DNA of 64,000 nucleotides, from assembly GCA_016946835.1 (NCBI GenBank), contig JACVTC010000128.1, positions 55,001 to 119,000 of the forward strand. Direction: 5' to 3'. A program made the translations under genes and the position numbers. The stretch comes from Neocallimastix lanati (nom. inval.) (lineage: Eukaryota; Neocallimastigomycota; Neocallimastigomycetes; Neocallimastigales; Neocallimastigaceae). Positions 11,625 through 25,800 of this stretch are shown here, one piece after another. The first letter of the stretch is position 1. Each line of letters opens with the position of its first letter. The notes beneath the pieces are model-generated. The model had not been told where the DNA came from. It ran no database searches and saw only the letters and a list, made by a program, of their open reading frames with translations.

Positions 11625-14218
11625 ACTGAATCGATTTGCTGAACATTATAGTGAACTAGCTTCTGCTGTTACTCAACATAGTCTGGATAATGAGTACTGG
11701 GTTAAGTTTATTTGGAATTAATTCCTAATAATAAACCTACTTTGGATATTAATGATTTTATCACTATGGAAGAAATTCAAAACACTGTGCTTGATATGAA
11801 AAATAATAAAACTCCTTGGCCCCGATAGTATTCCGATTGAATTGAATTTTTTAAAAGCCTTCTTTAGTGAATTTGATTTATCCGATAATCAAGACGATTC
11901 TTCAAATGTTCACTACTCTGATTGTGCTAAATGTTTACTTTCATTATTTAATAAAATCTTGGAAGGTGATTTCCCTGAAGAATGGAATTCGGCTTCTATA
12001 ATATCAATTCCAAAAAAGGAGATCTTTCAGATTGCAATAATTATTGTGGTATTTCTCTTATTAATGTTGGCTTAAAAATTATTTCAAAGATTGTTACTAA
12101 TAGAATTGCTAAATATGCCAAAGAACATAAATTTGTTAGACCTGAACAATTTAGATTTAGGATTAAAGAAGAATGAATATGTTTATATATTTCAATTAGA
12201 GAAATATATCAAAGAAGAAAATTTCGAGGAAATTTTACTTATCTTGCTTTTCTTGATCTTAAAAAAGCCTATGATTCAGTACCTATCTTTAATATTTTGA
12301 CCAAATTATATAACTTAGGAATTAGAGGTAAATATCATCTGTTTTTCAAGGAACCTTTATCTATCTTCTATAGTTCGCTTTTTTTTTAATGGTAATCTAT
12401 CAGAAGAGTTTTTGATTAATCGTGGAGTTAGACAAGGATGCCCTCTATCTCCTATTTTATTCAATTTTTTCATTAATGATGTACTGGATAATTGTGATGA
12501 ATATGGTGTATATTTAGAATCTCAATATTGTTGTGGTGGAACTTTTTGCCGATGACATTGTTTTTAATTTCTCCTTCTAAACAAGTTTTAAAGAAAATTT
12601 TGAATAAGGTTTATGAATGAGCTATTAAAAAATGAAATGACTTTTGGAATTAATAAGTGTGCTACTCTTGTTGTAAAACCGATTAACTTTGTTAAACCGA
12701 TAAATTATGAAGATCCATCTTTCTTTATTGGTAGTAACAAATTACTTAAAACAGACAACTATACTTACATCTTGGTATTCCTTTTGATGAATCTTTATCA
12801 TTGAAACCTATACAATCCAAATTAAACAGTAATTTAAATGTCAAAATAAATTTCGTACTTCCAATTTCTTATTAATAAATCTATTCCTCTCCCATTAAAG
12901 AAATATGTGTTATGTGTTAATGTCCTTTATTCTTAGTCTTGTTTTATATTATGCTCCTCTCTTTGGTTCAAATAAAAGTAGATGCTCTAAAGCTCAAAAA
13001 TTTATTAATAGAGGACTTTATTGAAGTCATGGATTTAAATCTCGTAATTCTTATGTTAGTCTCTATGATATTACTCGTGAATTGAGAGTACCTCCTATTT
13101 CAGCTATCTATGGTATATATCTCAATTACGTTGCTTTAGAAAATGGAAAAATTCATCATGTATTATTAATCATCTCACCAATAATATTCCTACTATGTCA
13201 CATTACTCATGGACCAAAGAATCAAGAACTTTGGATAAGAAATTAAATGGGAAGAAATTAAGTTAAATAAAAAAGTTTTATTGGGAAAGAGATGTTTTCA
13301 AACTCTCAAAAGCTAAAAAAGAAATTATTTACAAGGAGAATGACTTTGGATTTATTTCAGAAATCAAAGACTTAATATTTCAATATTCTAAGTATCAATC
13401 GGGATTCTTTTGGAATTCTCTGAATTAGGTGTGGTTTTAAATTTGACATTAGTATTTCCATTAAAAGAAAAATAGTTTCTGAAGATTGCCCTAAATGTTG
13501 CCCTTGTTGTGGTGTTAGTGTACCTAGCTTTTCTCACTGGATCTTTGCCTGTAAAGAATTGGAAAATTACAGAAATAAAAACTTATCTTTTTTTGAAGTT
13601 TGCAATGATAACTGAAAAAAAAAAATCCTTGGATGTTTCTTTAGATTCAGAAAAGAATTATGATAATAATATTTATTATTATATATTGAGTGCTCTTCTT
13701 GGCGGGCGTTCAATATATTCAAAAATTAAAGTTAATGATGGGGGAACAAAGACAATTAGTTGACAATATTTTTAAACAAAGTTCAACTTCGTCGACTGTT
13801 CCGTATTTTGTGGGGGATTGCGGAGTTTCTAACATACGTAATACCATTAATTTGTCGATATTTTTTAGATTGATAATGAAATGGTATTTTGTTAAATCTA
13901 TTGAATCTACCGTTGCTAAGAGCGTCGATGTGGAAAATGATGTGGCATGGATTTTCACCTCCCAGTGAAAGATCTGATACAGATTCGTTTGATAACACTA
14001 ATACTGAAATTATTACTCACAATAATGAACGTGGTGTTATCATCGATGAATGGGAAAAGTTAGAAACTATTGCTACTAACGCACTTCTATAATTATTATA
14101 ATATATAATATTTCGTTTCATGTATTTTATTTTTTATTTTCCATTTATATCATGTAATTATATTATTATTATTATTATAAATTAAATAAAGTTTTCTCTA
14201 AGTCAAAAAAAAAAAAAA
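11625..14218 (+). pseudogene. LINE reverse transcriptase part and 3' end
   Basis: Continuation of the LINE whose endonuclease piece lies at 9017-9208. Reading across several frames, it has the pre-RT region (FAEHYSELAS), RT motifs (PDSIPIEF, RPEQF, FLDLKKAYDSVP, VRQGCPLSPIL, FADD near 12545), APLFGSNKSR-like sequence near 12955, a C-x2-C-x8-H-x4-C knuckle near 13497-13550, and the C-terminal domain (LLGGRS near 13695, KSVDVE near 13918). The frame ends at a TAA near 14090. The 3' end has an AATAAA-like motif, TCTAAGTC and an A run at 14206-14218. Frameshifts and stops are spread throughout, so it is inactive. Confidence 0.88.
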
Positions 14219-15039
14219 TAGATTTGAAAAAGACATATTCTAAACTTGAGTATAGAATTTATTATATAATTATTATAATAAGAATAATAATAACCACATC
14301 AATAACAGTAATAATAATAAAAATAATAATAATAAAAACAATAATAATAACGACAATATCAAAATTTTTTCAAATAATAAAAAATTTATTTATATATTGT
14401 AAAATGTGAATTTATTTATATAGAATTAAAAGCTTGAATTTATCTTTATAATAAAATGGTAATAACTATACCTTAATATGAAAAGAAATATGGAATCACT
14501 TCCTTAAAACTTTTATATTATAGTTAAAAATTATATTATAAAAATATAAAAGAAAGATGCTTTTTCTTTAATTAAAAAAATTATGTACACAATATAAAAA
14601 TCAAAACGTAACTATCTATTCCATTGAAAAAATGTAAAGAAAAAGTAATAATAGAATAATAGATTTGATATAACTAATTATAACTAATTATATTAGTATT
14701 AAAGAAAATAGAATTCTCTACTACAATAATAACAAATAAATATACGAATTTCAGAGTACTAGTGGAAGTTTGAAACTAATAGGTAAATGTATGAATTATC
14801 ATGAACGAAATAAAATTGTATTATATACTCCAACTAATGGTAAAAACTATTCCGAATATCAAAAGACTGAAAAAAATTCCGTTCTTCAAAAATGATAATA
14901 TTATTTACAATACTATTTACGTTAACTATAAATATAATGAATCATATATCAGTATTATCATGAGGAGAAATCAAATTCAAATTTAAATAAATTTATAATA
15001 TTGTGATAAAGCTTTAATATTGTGATAATTTAATCTTAA
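14219..15039. other. Intergenic; possible exon relic
   Basis: Mostly AT-rich. At about 14757-14900 a frame stays open for roughly 47 codons after an AG (start STSGSLKLIG, end KNSVLQK, then TGA). I do not recognise it and cannot support a gene. Confidence 0.35.
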
Positions 15040-15275
15040 AATTAATTCAAATTAAATATAAATATAAAAAACTGTTCAAATTAAATAATAATATAAATAT
15101 AAAAATCTATTCAAATTAAATAATAATATATAATATAAATATAAAAATTTGTTTCAAATTAAATAATAGAATAATAAAAATCTTTTCAAATTAAATTATA
15201 ATAGAATAATAAAAATCTGATCAAATTAAATAATAATATAGATATAAAAATCTGTTCATATTAAATTATATATAT
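15040..15275. repeat. Imperfect 35-50 bp minisatellite
   Basis: Five to six degenerate copies share the core TCAAATTAAATAATA, preceded by AAAAATCTGT or close variants. The spacing varies from about 35 to 50 bp. Confidence 0.65.
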
Positions 15276-16170
15276 AAACATATATAAATTAAAATTTTGG
15301 TAAACGACAAAAAAAAAATAAATTTATACGTATTTTAACAAATATTATAAAATGTTGTATAATAAAAATTAACCCACTACTTTGCTAAAAGAAGTAAATA
15401 ATAAACAGTATTAAATATACAAACAATTATCAATCTAAAATATAAAATTTAAAAAGAAATTCTTTTTTCGTGTCTTTTTTTTTTTTTTTTTTTTTTTTTT
15501 TGATAAAATATTATTATTTTTTTTATGCGGCTTATTTTTTTATTTTTTATTTATTACTTTCTTCACTTTTTAATACTTTAAATATTAAATAACTTTATAT
15601 ATTTTTAAAAGCAGAGTATATTTATATTATTGATTGATTTAAAAATTAAATAGATCGATAATGATCTTATATGCATCATTGAAAATAAAAATAAAAGCGT
15701 TTATGACATATAAAAACATATAAAAGGATCATGCTTAATACTTTATTTAATATATATACATAGAAAATAAGAATAGAAATAAAAAAAATTTTTTTTCTTA
15801 TTTATCTGTTTATTATGATATTTAATCTATATTAAATATTATGGTATAAATTAATGTATATGTATGTTTAATATGCTACAATAAAGTAAAATAAAAAATT
15901 ATTATTCAAATATTAGTTTTTTATTTATTTATTTATTTATATATACCCATAAACCCTCATCAAAGGTCTAAAACTAAGCAGCCAAGAATTTTTTTTTAAT
16001 TAAGGGATTAAAATTAAAAAATAATAATATATAAATATATCAAAATATATCAACATTTATGGTGTCAATTAATTAATAATATATCTTTACTGTCAAATAA
16101 TAAAATGTTTATGGTAACACGAATAACTCTTATTCAATTCATTAATAAAAAAAATCTTTTAATTAATCAT
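15276..16170. other. Intergenic
   Basis: AT-rich DNA with a T run of about 24 at 15478-15501. No coding pattern was recognised. Confidence 0.5.
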
Positions 16171-16815
16171 AAATAATTAAATAATAAATAATAATTAAAT
16201 AATAAATAATAAATAATAAATAATAAATAATAAATAATAAATAATAGATAAATAATAAATAATAGATAATAAATAATAAATAAAAAATAATAAATAATAA
16301 ATAATGGAATAATAAATAATAAATAATAAATAATAAATAATAAATAATAAATAATAAATAATAAATAATAAATAATAAATAATAAATAATAAATAATAAA
16401 TAATAAATAATAAATAATAAATAATGGAATAATAAATAATAAATAATAAATAATAAATAATAAATAATAAATAATAAATAATAAATAATAAATAATAAAT
16501 AATAAATAATAAATAATAAATAATAAATAATAAATAATAAACAATAAATAATAAATAATAAATAATTAAATAATAAACAATAAATAATAAATAATAAATA
16601 ATAAATAATAAATAATAAATAATAAATAATAAATAATAAATAATAAATAATAAATAATAAATAATAATAAATAATCAATAATTGACTAATAAATAATAAT
16701 AAGAGTATTTATTAATAAATAATAAATAATAAATAATTGAATAATAAATAATAAATAATTGAATAATAAATAGTAAATAAATGATTGAATAATAAATAGT
16801 AATTTAATAAATAAT
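16171..16815. repeat. 7-bp minisatellite (AAATAAT)n
   Basis: Roughly 70 tandem copies of AAATAAT, near perfect from about 16190 to 16660 and looser afterwards. They are interrupted by a recurrent variant containing AATGGAATAA near 16303 and 16424. Because 7 is not a multiple of 3, the minus strand shows long open frames of Ile, Tyr, Leu and Phe. These are artefacts of the repeat. Confidence 0.9.
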
Positions 16816-17515
<700 letters not shown>

Positions 17516-19458
17516 GATACATTCTTTTTATGGAATGAATTTTATTTATGGGTTTCTTTTTATATATTTATAAATATAATATATTATAATAAATTTATAA
17601 TATATAGTTAAATTAAATTAATTATATTTTTATTTTATTTAAAAAAACAAAAAAAAAAAAAAAGAAATCTCTTAAAAAAAAAGTAAAATTTATAAAAAAG
17701 GAATTATTAAAAAAATATTAATTAACTATTTTTTAATAAATTGAAAATATATTTTATATAATAATAATATATTGGTATCATTTATTAATATAAATCTTTT
17801 GAATTGTTTTCCTTTTTAGAAAAGTTTCAACAAACTTTCTATTTTATTAAAATTAATATCTATAAAAAATTCAATTTATATTAAAATAAATTAATAAATA
17901 TATTAAAAGTATAAATAATTTATATTATTTGATGATAATTTATGTAATAACTCGTAATATATTATTTTAAATTTATGATATATTATAATTTTTATTTTTA
18001 TTATATATTAAAATTTCAAAATTTTTTTTTTAATTAATTATTTTTTTATTTATTTGAACAAAAAGGAAACACAACATAAATTAAAATATATTAGTATATT
18101 ATTTATATTAAATATATCGTTTATTATTTGGCTCAATACATTTAATATATTCTAAAATTAAATAATATATTAAATTACATTGATAATATATTATTCTGAG
18201 ATTGTATTATAAAATTATATATTCTATAATAAATAATATTTTATATAATAAATAAAGTTTTATTGAAAACTTGTTAATACGAAATATATCCTAAAATAAA
18301 AAGTATTTAAAAAAAATTATATATATATATATAAATTAATAAATAAATAATAAATAATAATAAAAAAATTATTATTAAATATTTACTATAAAATATTAAA
18401 TAATAATAATTAAATAATAAATAATGTTTATTCAATAATTCCAATATAGATTAAGATTAAATAATTGAATATTCCAGTAGTAAATTTTCATATTATTTAT
18501 TTATTTATTTATTATTTCATAATATTTTATTTTATTTTTTTTTTATTTGTAATACTTTTCTATTTAAATATTTTTTTGTTTAAAATATATTTTTTTCTTA
18601 TTTTTTTTATTTGGAATGAAAAAAGTTCTAAATTATTAGCTTTGATTTTGTTCATAAAAAATATTAAAAATTAATAAGGTTTAATTTATTACAAACTTAT
18701 TATAACTTTAAATAAATACAAATAATAATAATAATATAAAATAAAATAAAAGCTAATAAAAGTTAAAGGAAAAAATAATTAAAGGATTTACAATATATAA
18801 TAAATAAATCCAGAAAAAAAAAAAAAAAGAAAAAGAAATCAGTAAATTAAAAAATAAAAAGAAAAATCAACTTTTTATATACAATTAAGAATATTGATTC
18901 ATAGAAAAAAAAATAAAAACAAAAATAATCAAAAGTAATATTATAATTATTATTTTTTATTTTTATTTTTATTTTTATTTTTATTTTAATATAAAATTAA
19001 TTAAAACATAATACAATATTTAATTAATTTTGAATAACAAGTAAAATAGTTAATAAAAATTATCTGTGAATTTAATATTAATTTAAATTCAAAATTTTTT
19101 TTAAAAAAAATAAATAAATTCTCGGATAATATATTATTAATTACCGAAATTTTAAATTCGTTTATTAAAACTATCGTATATATTTATAAAATCTAAAACA
19201 AATCTATTTTTAAAAAAGTAAGTAGGATGTTTATAAATAATGCATAATTTAAAATGTATATATTTGTAAATAATATTCAATTTTTTTTATTTACGTAGTT
19301 TTTCAGTATTATTTTTTGAAATTCATATAGATTTTAGATTAAATCTAAAACGAAAATATATATATTTTTTGTAATATAGAACTTCATTTTTATTAAAAAG
19401 AAAATACTAATTAGATTAATTTTTTTCAAAATTATTAATATTTAGTAATATTATTTTA
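17516..19458. other. Intergenic, about 1.9 kb
   Basis: No gene is recognised. The short open frame at 18465-18674 is Ile/Phe/Tyr-rich and reflects base composition only. The 3' part probably contains the promoter of the tetraspanin gene, but no specific element can be named. Confidence 0.5.
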
Positions 19459-21664
19459 ATGGAACATACAGTGAGTAGCTGATATAACTTATATAATTAA
19501 ATACCAATTTTATATACAATTTATTATTTGATATATTTATTTTCTTTATTTTTTAGTTTTGATATATTTTGAAAATTAAATATTAAAAATTTTTAAATTG
19601 TTAAAGAATTATTAAGTTAATAAAACCTTTTTTTTTTTTTGAAAGGAAAAAAAAATAAAGTTTTAGAAAATAAAAATTTTATAATAATAGAAATAAAATA
19701 AATAAAAGTAAGATAATTTTATTTTTATCTTATATTTTAAATCAAATAAAAAAATAAAAAGAAAATAAAAAAAAAAAAAAAATTTAAAATATATATAAAT
19801 ATTTCATATAATTTTTATAAAATATATATTTTATCCTAAATTTTTAAAAGAAAAGTTGTTGGGATATTAAATAAATTTTATTTATTATTATATATAAATA
19901 TAAATAATAGCTAGAAGATAGTAAACCTTTCAAAAATATTAATATCTTTCAAGCAGATAATTCTACTACTGTATCCTCATCACCAAGTGTTTCAACAACA
20001 AATTTACTTATAAAAAGACCAATGGAAGAAAAATTACCTTTAGCTGGAAATATAGTTACCAGTGAAGAACATATATATTCATATGATACTGATAAAAATA
20101 AGAGATCAGTACCAAATACTCCAGGAAGAAAGAATTTTAAAATTGCTTGCATTGTATTAGGTGCAGTTGGTATATATTTACTCTTATTTTCAATATTTTT
20201 AGTTTTTCGTGGTGGTTTTAGTGGTGCTAATTTCAACGATCTCAATGCCAATTGTCGTTATGGTAAATATAAAAAATTATTAAACTTTATATAATAATAT
20301 TAATAGTAATGATAATAATGTTATATTAATAATAAAAAAAAAATTATTTCGTTTTAAATAATTTTTTTTCTTAACAAAATATTCCTATGTAATTATAATC
20401 TAATAAAAATTATTCAATGTAAATTTTAATATTTAAAATATATATACATATATTTTCTAAAAAAAAAAAAAAGCTATGAATATATTATCAATATTTGTCA
20501 TTTTTGTATCAATTACCGGATATGCTGGTGCTTATACCAATTGGAAGCCAATTATTTTAACATTTTCTGTTTTAGTATCTATGGGTTTATTAGGGCATCT
20601 TTACGTTGCAAAGAAATGTTTAGATGCTGTTAGATTTACTGAAAGAGATATGGCTATCTCATGGTGGGATGTATATACTGATTATATTAGAGCTGAAATT
20701 CAAGATAATGTATGTATAATTATAATTTGTTTATTATTTATTTTTATTTTTATTTATTTATTTATTTTTATTTATTTTATTATATATATATATTTTTTTT
20801 TAAAAATAATCAATATTGTGTTAATTCATTTTATTTTATGAAATATTATTTTATTTCACCTATTTATGTAATTTTATTTTTTTTTATTTTTTTTTTTCTA
20901 TTTTATTATATTATATTATTTTTTTTTTTTTCTTTTAAAATTAATAATAATAATATTATTAGTATAAATGCTGTGGATATAAAAATTACAATGATTTACC
21001 AGTAGCATCCAATTATTGTTTAAGTAATGAAGTTGATGTTGTCTTACAATATTCTGAAGGTATTAAGGATGCGGCAAATGTATTAAAGAATGATTCTTAT
21101 AGAAAGAAGTATGGTGATGCTGATAGTTCTAATGGTACTACTAATTCAAATAATGGTAATGGTAATGCCAACGCTAATGCTAATGCCAACGCTAATGCAA
21201 ATGCCAACGCTAATGCTGGTGATAATGCTGCCGCACAAGGTGGTGATAATGCTGCCGCACAAGGTGGTGATAATGCAATTGCTGATGGAGGTGACCCTGC
21301 TGGTGCTGCTGATGGAGGCAACCAAGGTGCTGCTGCTCCTGCTCCAGCTCAAGATCCAGCTGACGGTGGTGTTGCTGCTGTAGCTGCATTTGGCAAAAGA
21401 GATTTAAATGTATTTAGATTTGAAGAAAATTTAAGAAGACGTCAAGTCATGCAAGCAGCTGAAGCTAATCAAATTAAGCAAGATTTAGCTATTTATAAAG
21501 CAAAAGGTTGTGAAGGAGTTATTGTTCCAATAATTAAAAATAGATTGAAATTTTTATATATCATAAATTATGCATTAATTTTAGTCTATATTGTAGCTGG
21601 TGCTCTTTCTTTAGTTTATTGGCAAAATATGAGAAAGGAAAAAGAATTTGATGAATTTGCTTAA
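19459..21664 (+). CDS. Tetraspanin-like membrane protein
   Basis: Proposed exons are 19459-19470, 19911-20262, 20474-20709 and 20963-21664, giving 433 aa. All phases agree, and splice sites are GTGAGT, GTAAAT, GTATGT with TAG, AAG, TAG. Exon 1 (four codons) is tentative. The first ATG inside exon 2 is at 20022. Membrane segments lie at about residues 79-102, 124-144, 146-169 and 394-418, the 2+1+1 layout of tetraspanins. The large loop opens with the family hallmark CCG (203-205, in YKCCGYKNY), then has Cys219, and has Cys383 (KGCEG) just before the last membrane segment. That makes the four loop cysteines expected of the fold. The loop also holds an unusual low-complexity insert of about 85 residues, rich in Asn, Ala, Gly and Asp. 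Tetraspanins organise membrane protein assemblies, and in fungi some act in infection or growth structures. The partner here is unknown. Confidence 0.82.
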
Positions 21665-21749
21665 TTTTTTTTTTTTTTTTTTTTTTTATAATAATAAAAA
21701 ATAGTAATATTAATCATAAATATTAAAAAATAATTATTTATATATATAT

Positions 21750-21786
<37 letters not shown>

Positions 21787-22183
21787 GAGTAGAATTATTT
21801 TTGTTAATATTAAACTTTTTATTTTATACTAATAAAAATAATAATCGTCATTTATAGTTTTTTTCATTTTAAATAAACTATATTATTACATTTTTTTTTT
21901 TATTTATAGTTATATATATATTTAATAAAAAAAATATGTAAATGTAATATTTAAGAATATATATATATATATTTTTTTTAAAAAAAAATTATAATAAAAT
22001 ATATATAATAATATAATAATAATATAATTATAATAAAATATAAATAATTAATAAAAAAAAATTATAAATAATTAATAATAAAATTATAAATAATTAATAA
22101 AAAAAATTTATAAATGATTAATAAAAAATATAAATTTATAAAAAAAATAAAAATAAAAATAAATAAAAAAATATGAATAAAAT
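21665..22183. other. Intergenic, A/T runs
   Basis: DNA downstream of the tetraspanin with a T run directly after the stop and an A run of about 32 at 21753-21784. The rest is short AT repeats. This was the landing site of the full-length LINE. Confidence 0.6.
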
Positions 22184-22197
22184 ATAAGAATAAAATA
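22184..22197 (+). repeat. 5' target-site duplication of full-length LINE
   Basis: The 14 bases ATAAGAATAAAATA lie immediately before the LINE's first C and recur exactly after its A tail at 27582-27595. Confidence 0.88.
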
Positions 22198-22247
22198 CCC
22201 CGAGCAGGGGTGTACTCGATTTATGTATTTAAATCGCCTGCAAGGGG
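22198..22247 (+). other. Predicted hairpin at LINE 5' end
   Basis: Nested complementary blocks form one long stem. CCCC (22198-22201) pairs with GGGG (22244-22247). GCAGG (22204-22208) pairs with CCTGC (22237-22241). CGATTT (22217-22222) pairs with AAATCG (22231-22236). There is a 2x2 internal loop and an 8-nt one-sided bulge. In a genome this AT-rich, 15 nested pairs starting at the first base of the element are unlikely by chance. A role in RNA stability, translation or 5' processing is inference. Confidence 0.6.
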
Positions 22248-22852
22248 AATTAACTTTACTCTTATAAAGTAGATCCACAGTACTGGTGCAAAATAGTAGT
22301 AAAGTTATATTTTGTGTTAATTAATAACATTATGCGCAATGGTAATGTTATTGGTAAAATTTTTCTGGTGAACACTCACTGCGGAATATAATGGTGCATT
22401 TTTGGAACATTGTTAAATAAGTTACACCCAAGAATTAGTAATACATTTTCATTGTATTTCTATTTTCATGTAGTATTACTATTCTCATGTAAGAATCTAT
22501 TGTATTCAATTGTATTTCAACTTTATATTTCATGTATCACGTTGTAAGAGATTGATTCACTCTAAATCTTGTAGTAATTTATTTAACTCTTTACTAATTT
22601 TGTGCCATTTTATTTCATCAATTCAATCTTAGTCATTAAATACTTTATGATATTCAATTTAAATAATATACTGAAAAAAGTGCTAAATCAAATTATTTTT
22701 CAATCATTCAACAAACTACTAATTATCGAAATTATTTACTCCAAAAAGATATAAAATTATTACAATCCTCATTATACTCAAGACTTTATAATAAAAATTG
22801 ACTTTTTTTTATTTTTTTTTTTAGTTATTAATTTTTAGTTTTTATTACTATT

Positions 22853-25800
22853 ATGGAAATCCAATTTATAAGAAATAAGAATTTCATTCTAAGAGGTTCA
22901 AGGTGCCACGGTATACCAATGGAGAATACGAAACTACTCTTTATCCGCGGACTTCGATCTTGGCCAGAAATCAAAATGAGAAGACATTTAAAGAAAACTC
23001 TGAATGAATTAAATGATAAGGTTTTATCAGTTAAACGTATTGCTAATTTTAATGATGCATTCTTTAAAATTAAAATAGTAGGTAATGAAGAAGAATTAAC
23101 ATCTATTACTGATTGTATTGTTAATAGTTTCAAACGTGCTTCAATTAACGTTATTAATTGTAGCAAAAGGAATCATAAATACAGTTTTTCTTCACTCAAA
23201 AGGAAACATTTTGCCTTATCAGAAAAAGTGAATTCATCTTATAATATCAACTTATTCACTACTTCAAATTCAAATGCAGATTCAAGTCAAAATTCAAATT
23301 CAAGTTCAAATACAGATTCATGTTCAAGTTCAAGTACAAGCTCAAGTTCAAGTTCAAGTACAAGTTCAAGTACAAGCTCAAGTTCAAGTTCAAGTACAAG
23401 TTTAAGTACAAGTTCAAGTACAGGTTCAAGTTCAAGTTCAAGTCCAAGTTCAAGTACAATTTCAAGTTCAAGTTCAAGTACAAGTTCAAGTACAAGTACA
23501 AGTTCAAGTTCAAGTTCAAGTTCAAGTTCAAGTACAAGTTCAAGTTCAATTTCAAATTTATGTTTAAATTCAGTTTCAAGCTCAGATTCAAATTCAAATT
23601 TCAGTTCAATCAATTATAATAATTCCAATAATATTAATAACACTCATATTAATAATAATACAGTTAAAGAATTTTCTCTATGTGTCAGTTGGAATACTAA
23701 TGGATGGAACTTTGATAAAAAAGACAGTGTTGAATTCTTTATTTCAATGTACAAACCACTTTTCTTATGCTTTCAGGAAACAGGAAATGGTTCAGGTTCT
23801 AGCAGTAAATATCCATGTCGAGTATCATTAAAAAACTACAAACATTTCTTCAAAAAAGCTAATAATGAAATTCCCGGTAAAAGAGGTCTTTATATTGGGT
23901 TTCATAATTCTTGTCAAGCCTCTCTTGAAAACAACACTTATGAGTATATTATTTCCTTGTATACGTATAATTTTTGGAATTTCACTAAATGTTCTATTGG
24001 TAATGTGTACGTACCTCATAGTGGCCATAGCCTTCATGCTAGAACTGCTAGAATTGAAATATTGTCTTGGTTAAATAGTCACTCTTCTCATCCTTCAATG
24101 TTGGTTGGTGATTTTAATTTACCTACTGAGAAATTAAGTAATTTGCTCTCTAAATTTAGTAATTGGAAAATTCTTCCCTTATGGGGCTCCCCAATTTCAT
24201 GGAGTAGAGGTAATAGAGAATCTGCTATAGATCATGCGATTGTCAATGATCATATGTTAGATTTACTTTCATATGGTACTTTTATTGACTTTCCCCCCAT
24301 TTCGGATCATAAACCTTTATTAATAAAAGGTAAAAGTTTTTCATCAGTTAATTCAGATAATTCTTTCTCTCTGCCTAAAAAGACAGTTAAATGGGATAGA
24401 TTAAAATGTATAAATGAAAAAGAATCAATTTTTGACAACAACTATTTTAGTGTATTAGAGGAAGTGATTCCAGATCCTAATATTAGTATTGATGATATTT
24501 CAAAGAAATTTATTTCAACTTCATTCAATATTGCTAAGGAACTTAATATCACGTCAATTTCAGAAGTTCGAAAATCTTTTTTTCATATGTCGCAGAAAAT
24601 ATTTAATTTGCAAAAACTCAAAATGAAATTATATAAATCCATTAAAAGAAGAGGTTCTTATCATAATTTAGATGAATTTGAAGAATTAATTGATAAATAT
24701 AATAGAATGTGCAAAATTATTCATCATATGTGTAATATTTATAGGAAAACTGAATACCAACATTGGATTAATACAGGATGTGAATATATGAAATCTCATA
24801 ACCCTAAAAAAGCTTGGAAATGGCTTAAAACAACAGCAAAAGTAGATAAATTTAAAAATATGTCAAATTCTCCAGTAAAGGACAAAAATGGTAAACTAGC
24901 TACTTCTACTAAAGAACAGTTAGAAGTATGGCACAATCACTATAAAAAACTTGCTTCAAGCCATTCTGATATCAATAATGCATTAATCGAATGGTATAAT
25001 AAATTTTCCAATGGAACAATTAGGTATACGAGACACAATGAATGGGATATAAATCAAGACATCAGTATAGAAGAAATTAGAGAAGCAATTTTGGCTACTC
25101 CAAATTTTAAAGCTTCAGGCCCGGATGGAATTCCTATTGAATTTTATAAAGCTTTAATTCCTCCGGATGACGAAAATTCAGTAAATAATTCTTCTTCTGG
25201 TTTAAATTGTTTACAGAAGATATACTCAAGAATTTGGAATGGAGAATTTCCTAGCTCATGGAATGAAGCAAGTATTATATCTATTCCTAAAAAAGGAGAT
25301 GATCTATCTGATTGTGACAATTATCGAGGTATCTCTCTGATTAACAATGGTATTAAACTCATTTCGAAAATAGTCTCCAAAAGAATTTCAGAATATGGAC
25401 TTAAAAATAATTTTATTAGGCCAGAGCAATTTGGATTTCGTACTAAAGAAGAATGTGTTAGTTTATTTATTTCAATTCGAGAAATTTGTCAAAGGCGTAA
25501 AAATGATAATAAAGAAACTTACCTAGCTTTTCTAGATTTAAAAAAGGCATATGATTCTGTTCCAATAGGTAATATTTTATATAAATTAGATGCTTTAGGT
25601 ATTAGAGGTAAATGTTATCAATTTATAAAAAATCTATATTTGACATCCAAAGCTAGTGTTAAAATTGATGATCAATATTCGGAATCTTTTAATATTATGA
25701 AAGGAGTTAGACAAGGTTGTCCACTATCACCAATTCTTTTCAATCTTTTTATTAATGACATTTTTAATGATGTTTCAGAACTTGGAATTCCTTTAGGCGA

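Noticed and set aside
9010-14225. Target-site duplication (ATAGAT) for the LINE interrupted by the inverted copy
   Set aside because: Only about 6 bp match, whereas all convincing duplications here are 12-19 bp, and the 5' end is undefined.
14224-14986. Two 61-codon open frames downstream of the LINE
   Set aside because: Ile/Lys/Asn composition only, with no family resemblance. At most an exon relic near 14757-14900.
16163-16678. 171-codon minus-strand open frame of Ile/Tyr/Leu/Phe
   Set aside because: It is the translation of a 7-bp tandem repeat, and other frames over it are equally open. There is no gene structure.
21097-21352. Minus-strand and shifted frames with Ala/Leu or Ile repeats
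   Set aside because: Shadows of the tetraspanin low-complexity insert.
22198-22300. HDV-like self-cleaving ribozyme at the LINE 5' end
   Set aside because: The pairing is nested rather than the double pseudoknot required, and I could not place the catalytic core.
23259-23619. Open frames rich in Leu/Asn, Glu/Leu or Lys/Phe on both strands
   Set aside because: They are shadows of the Ser-coding TCAAGT repeats in the LINE ORF.
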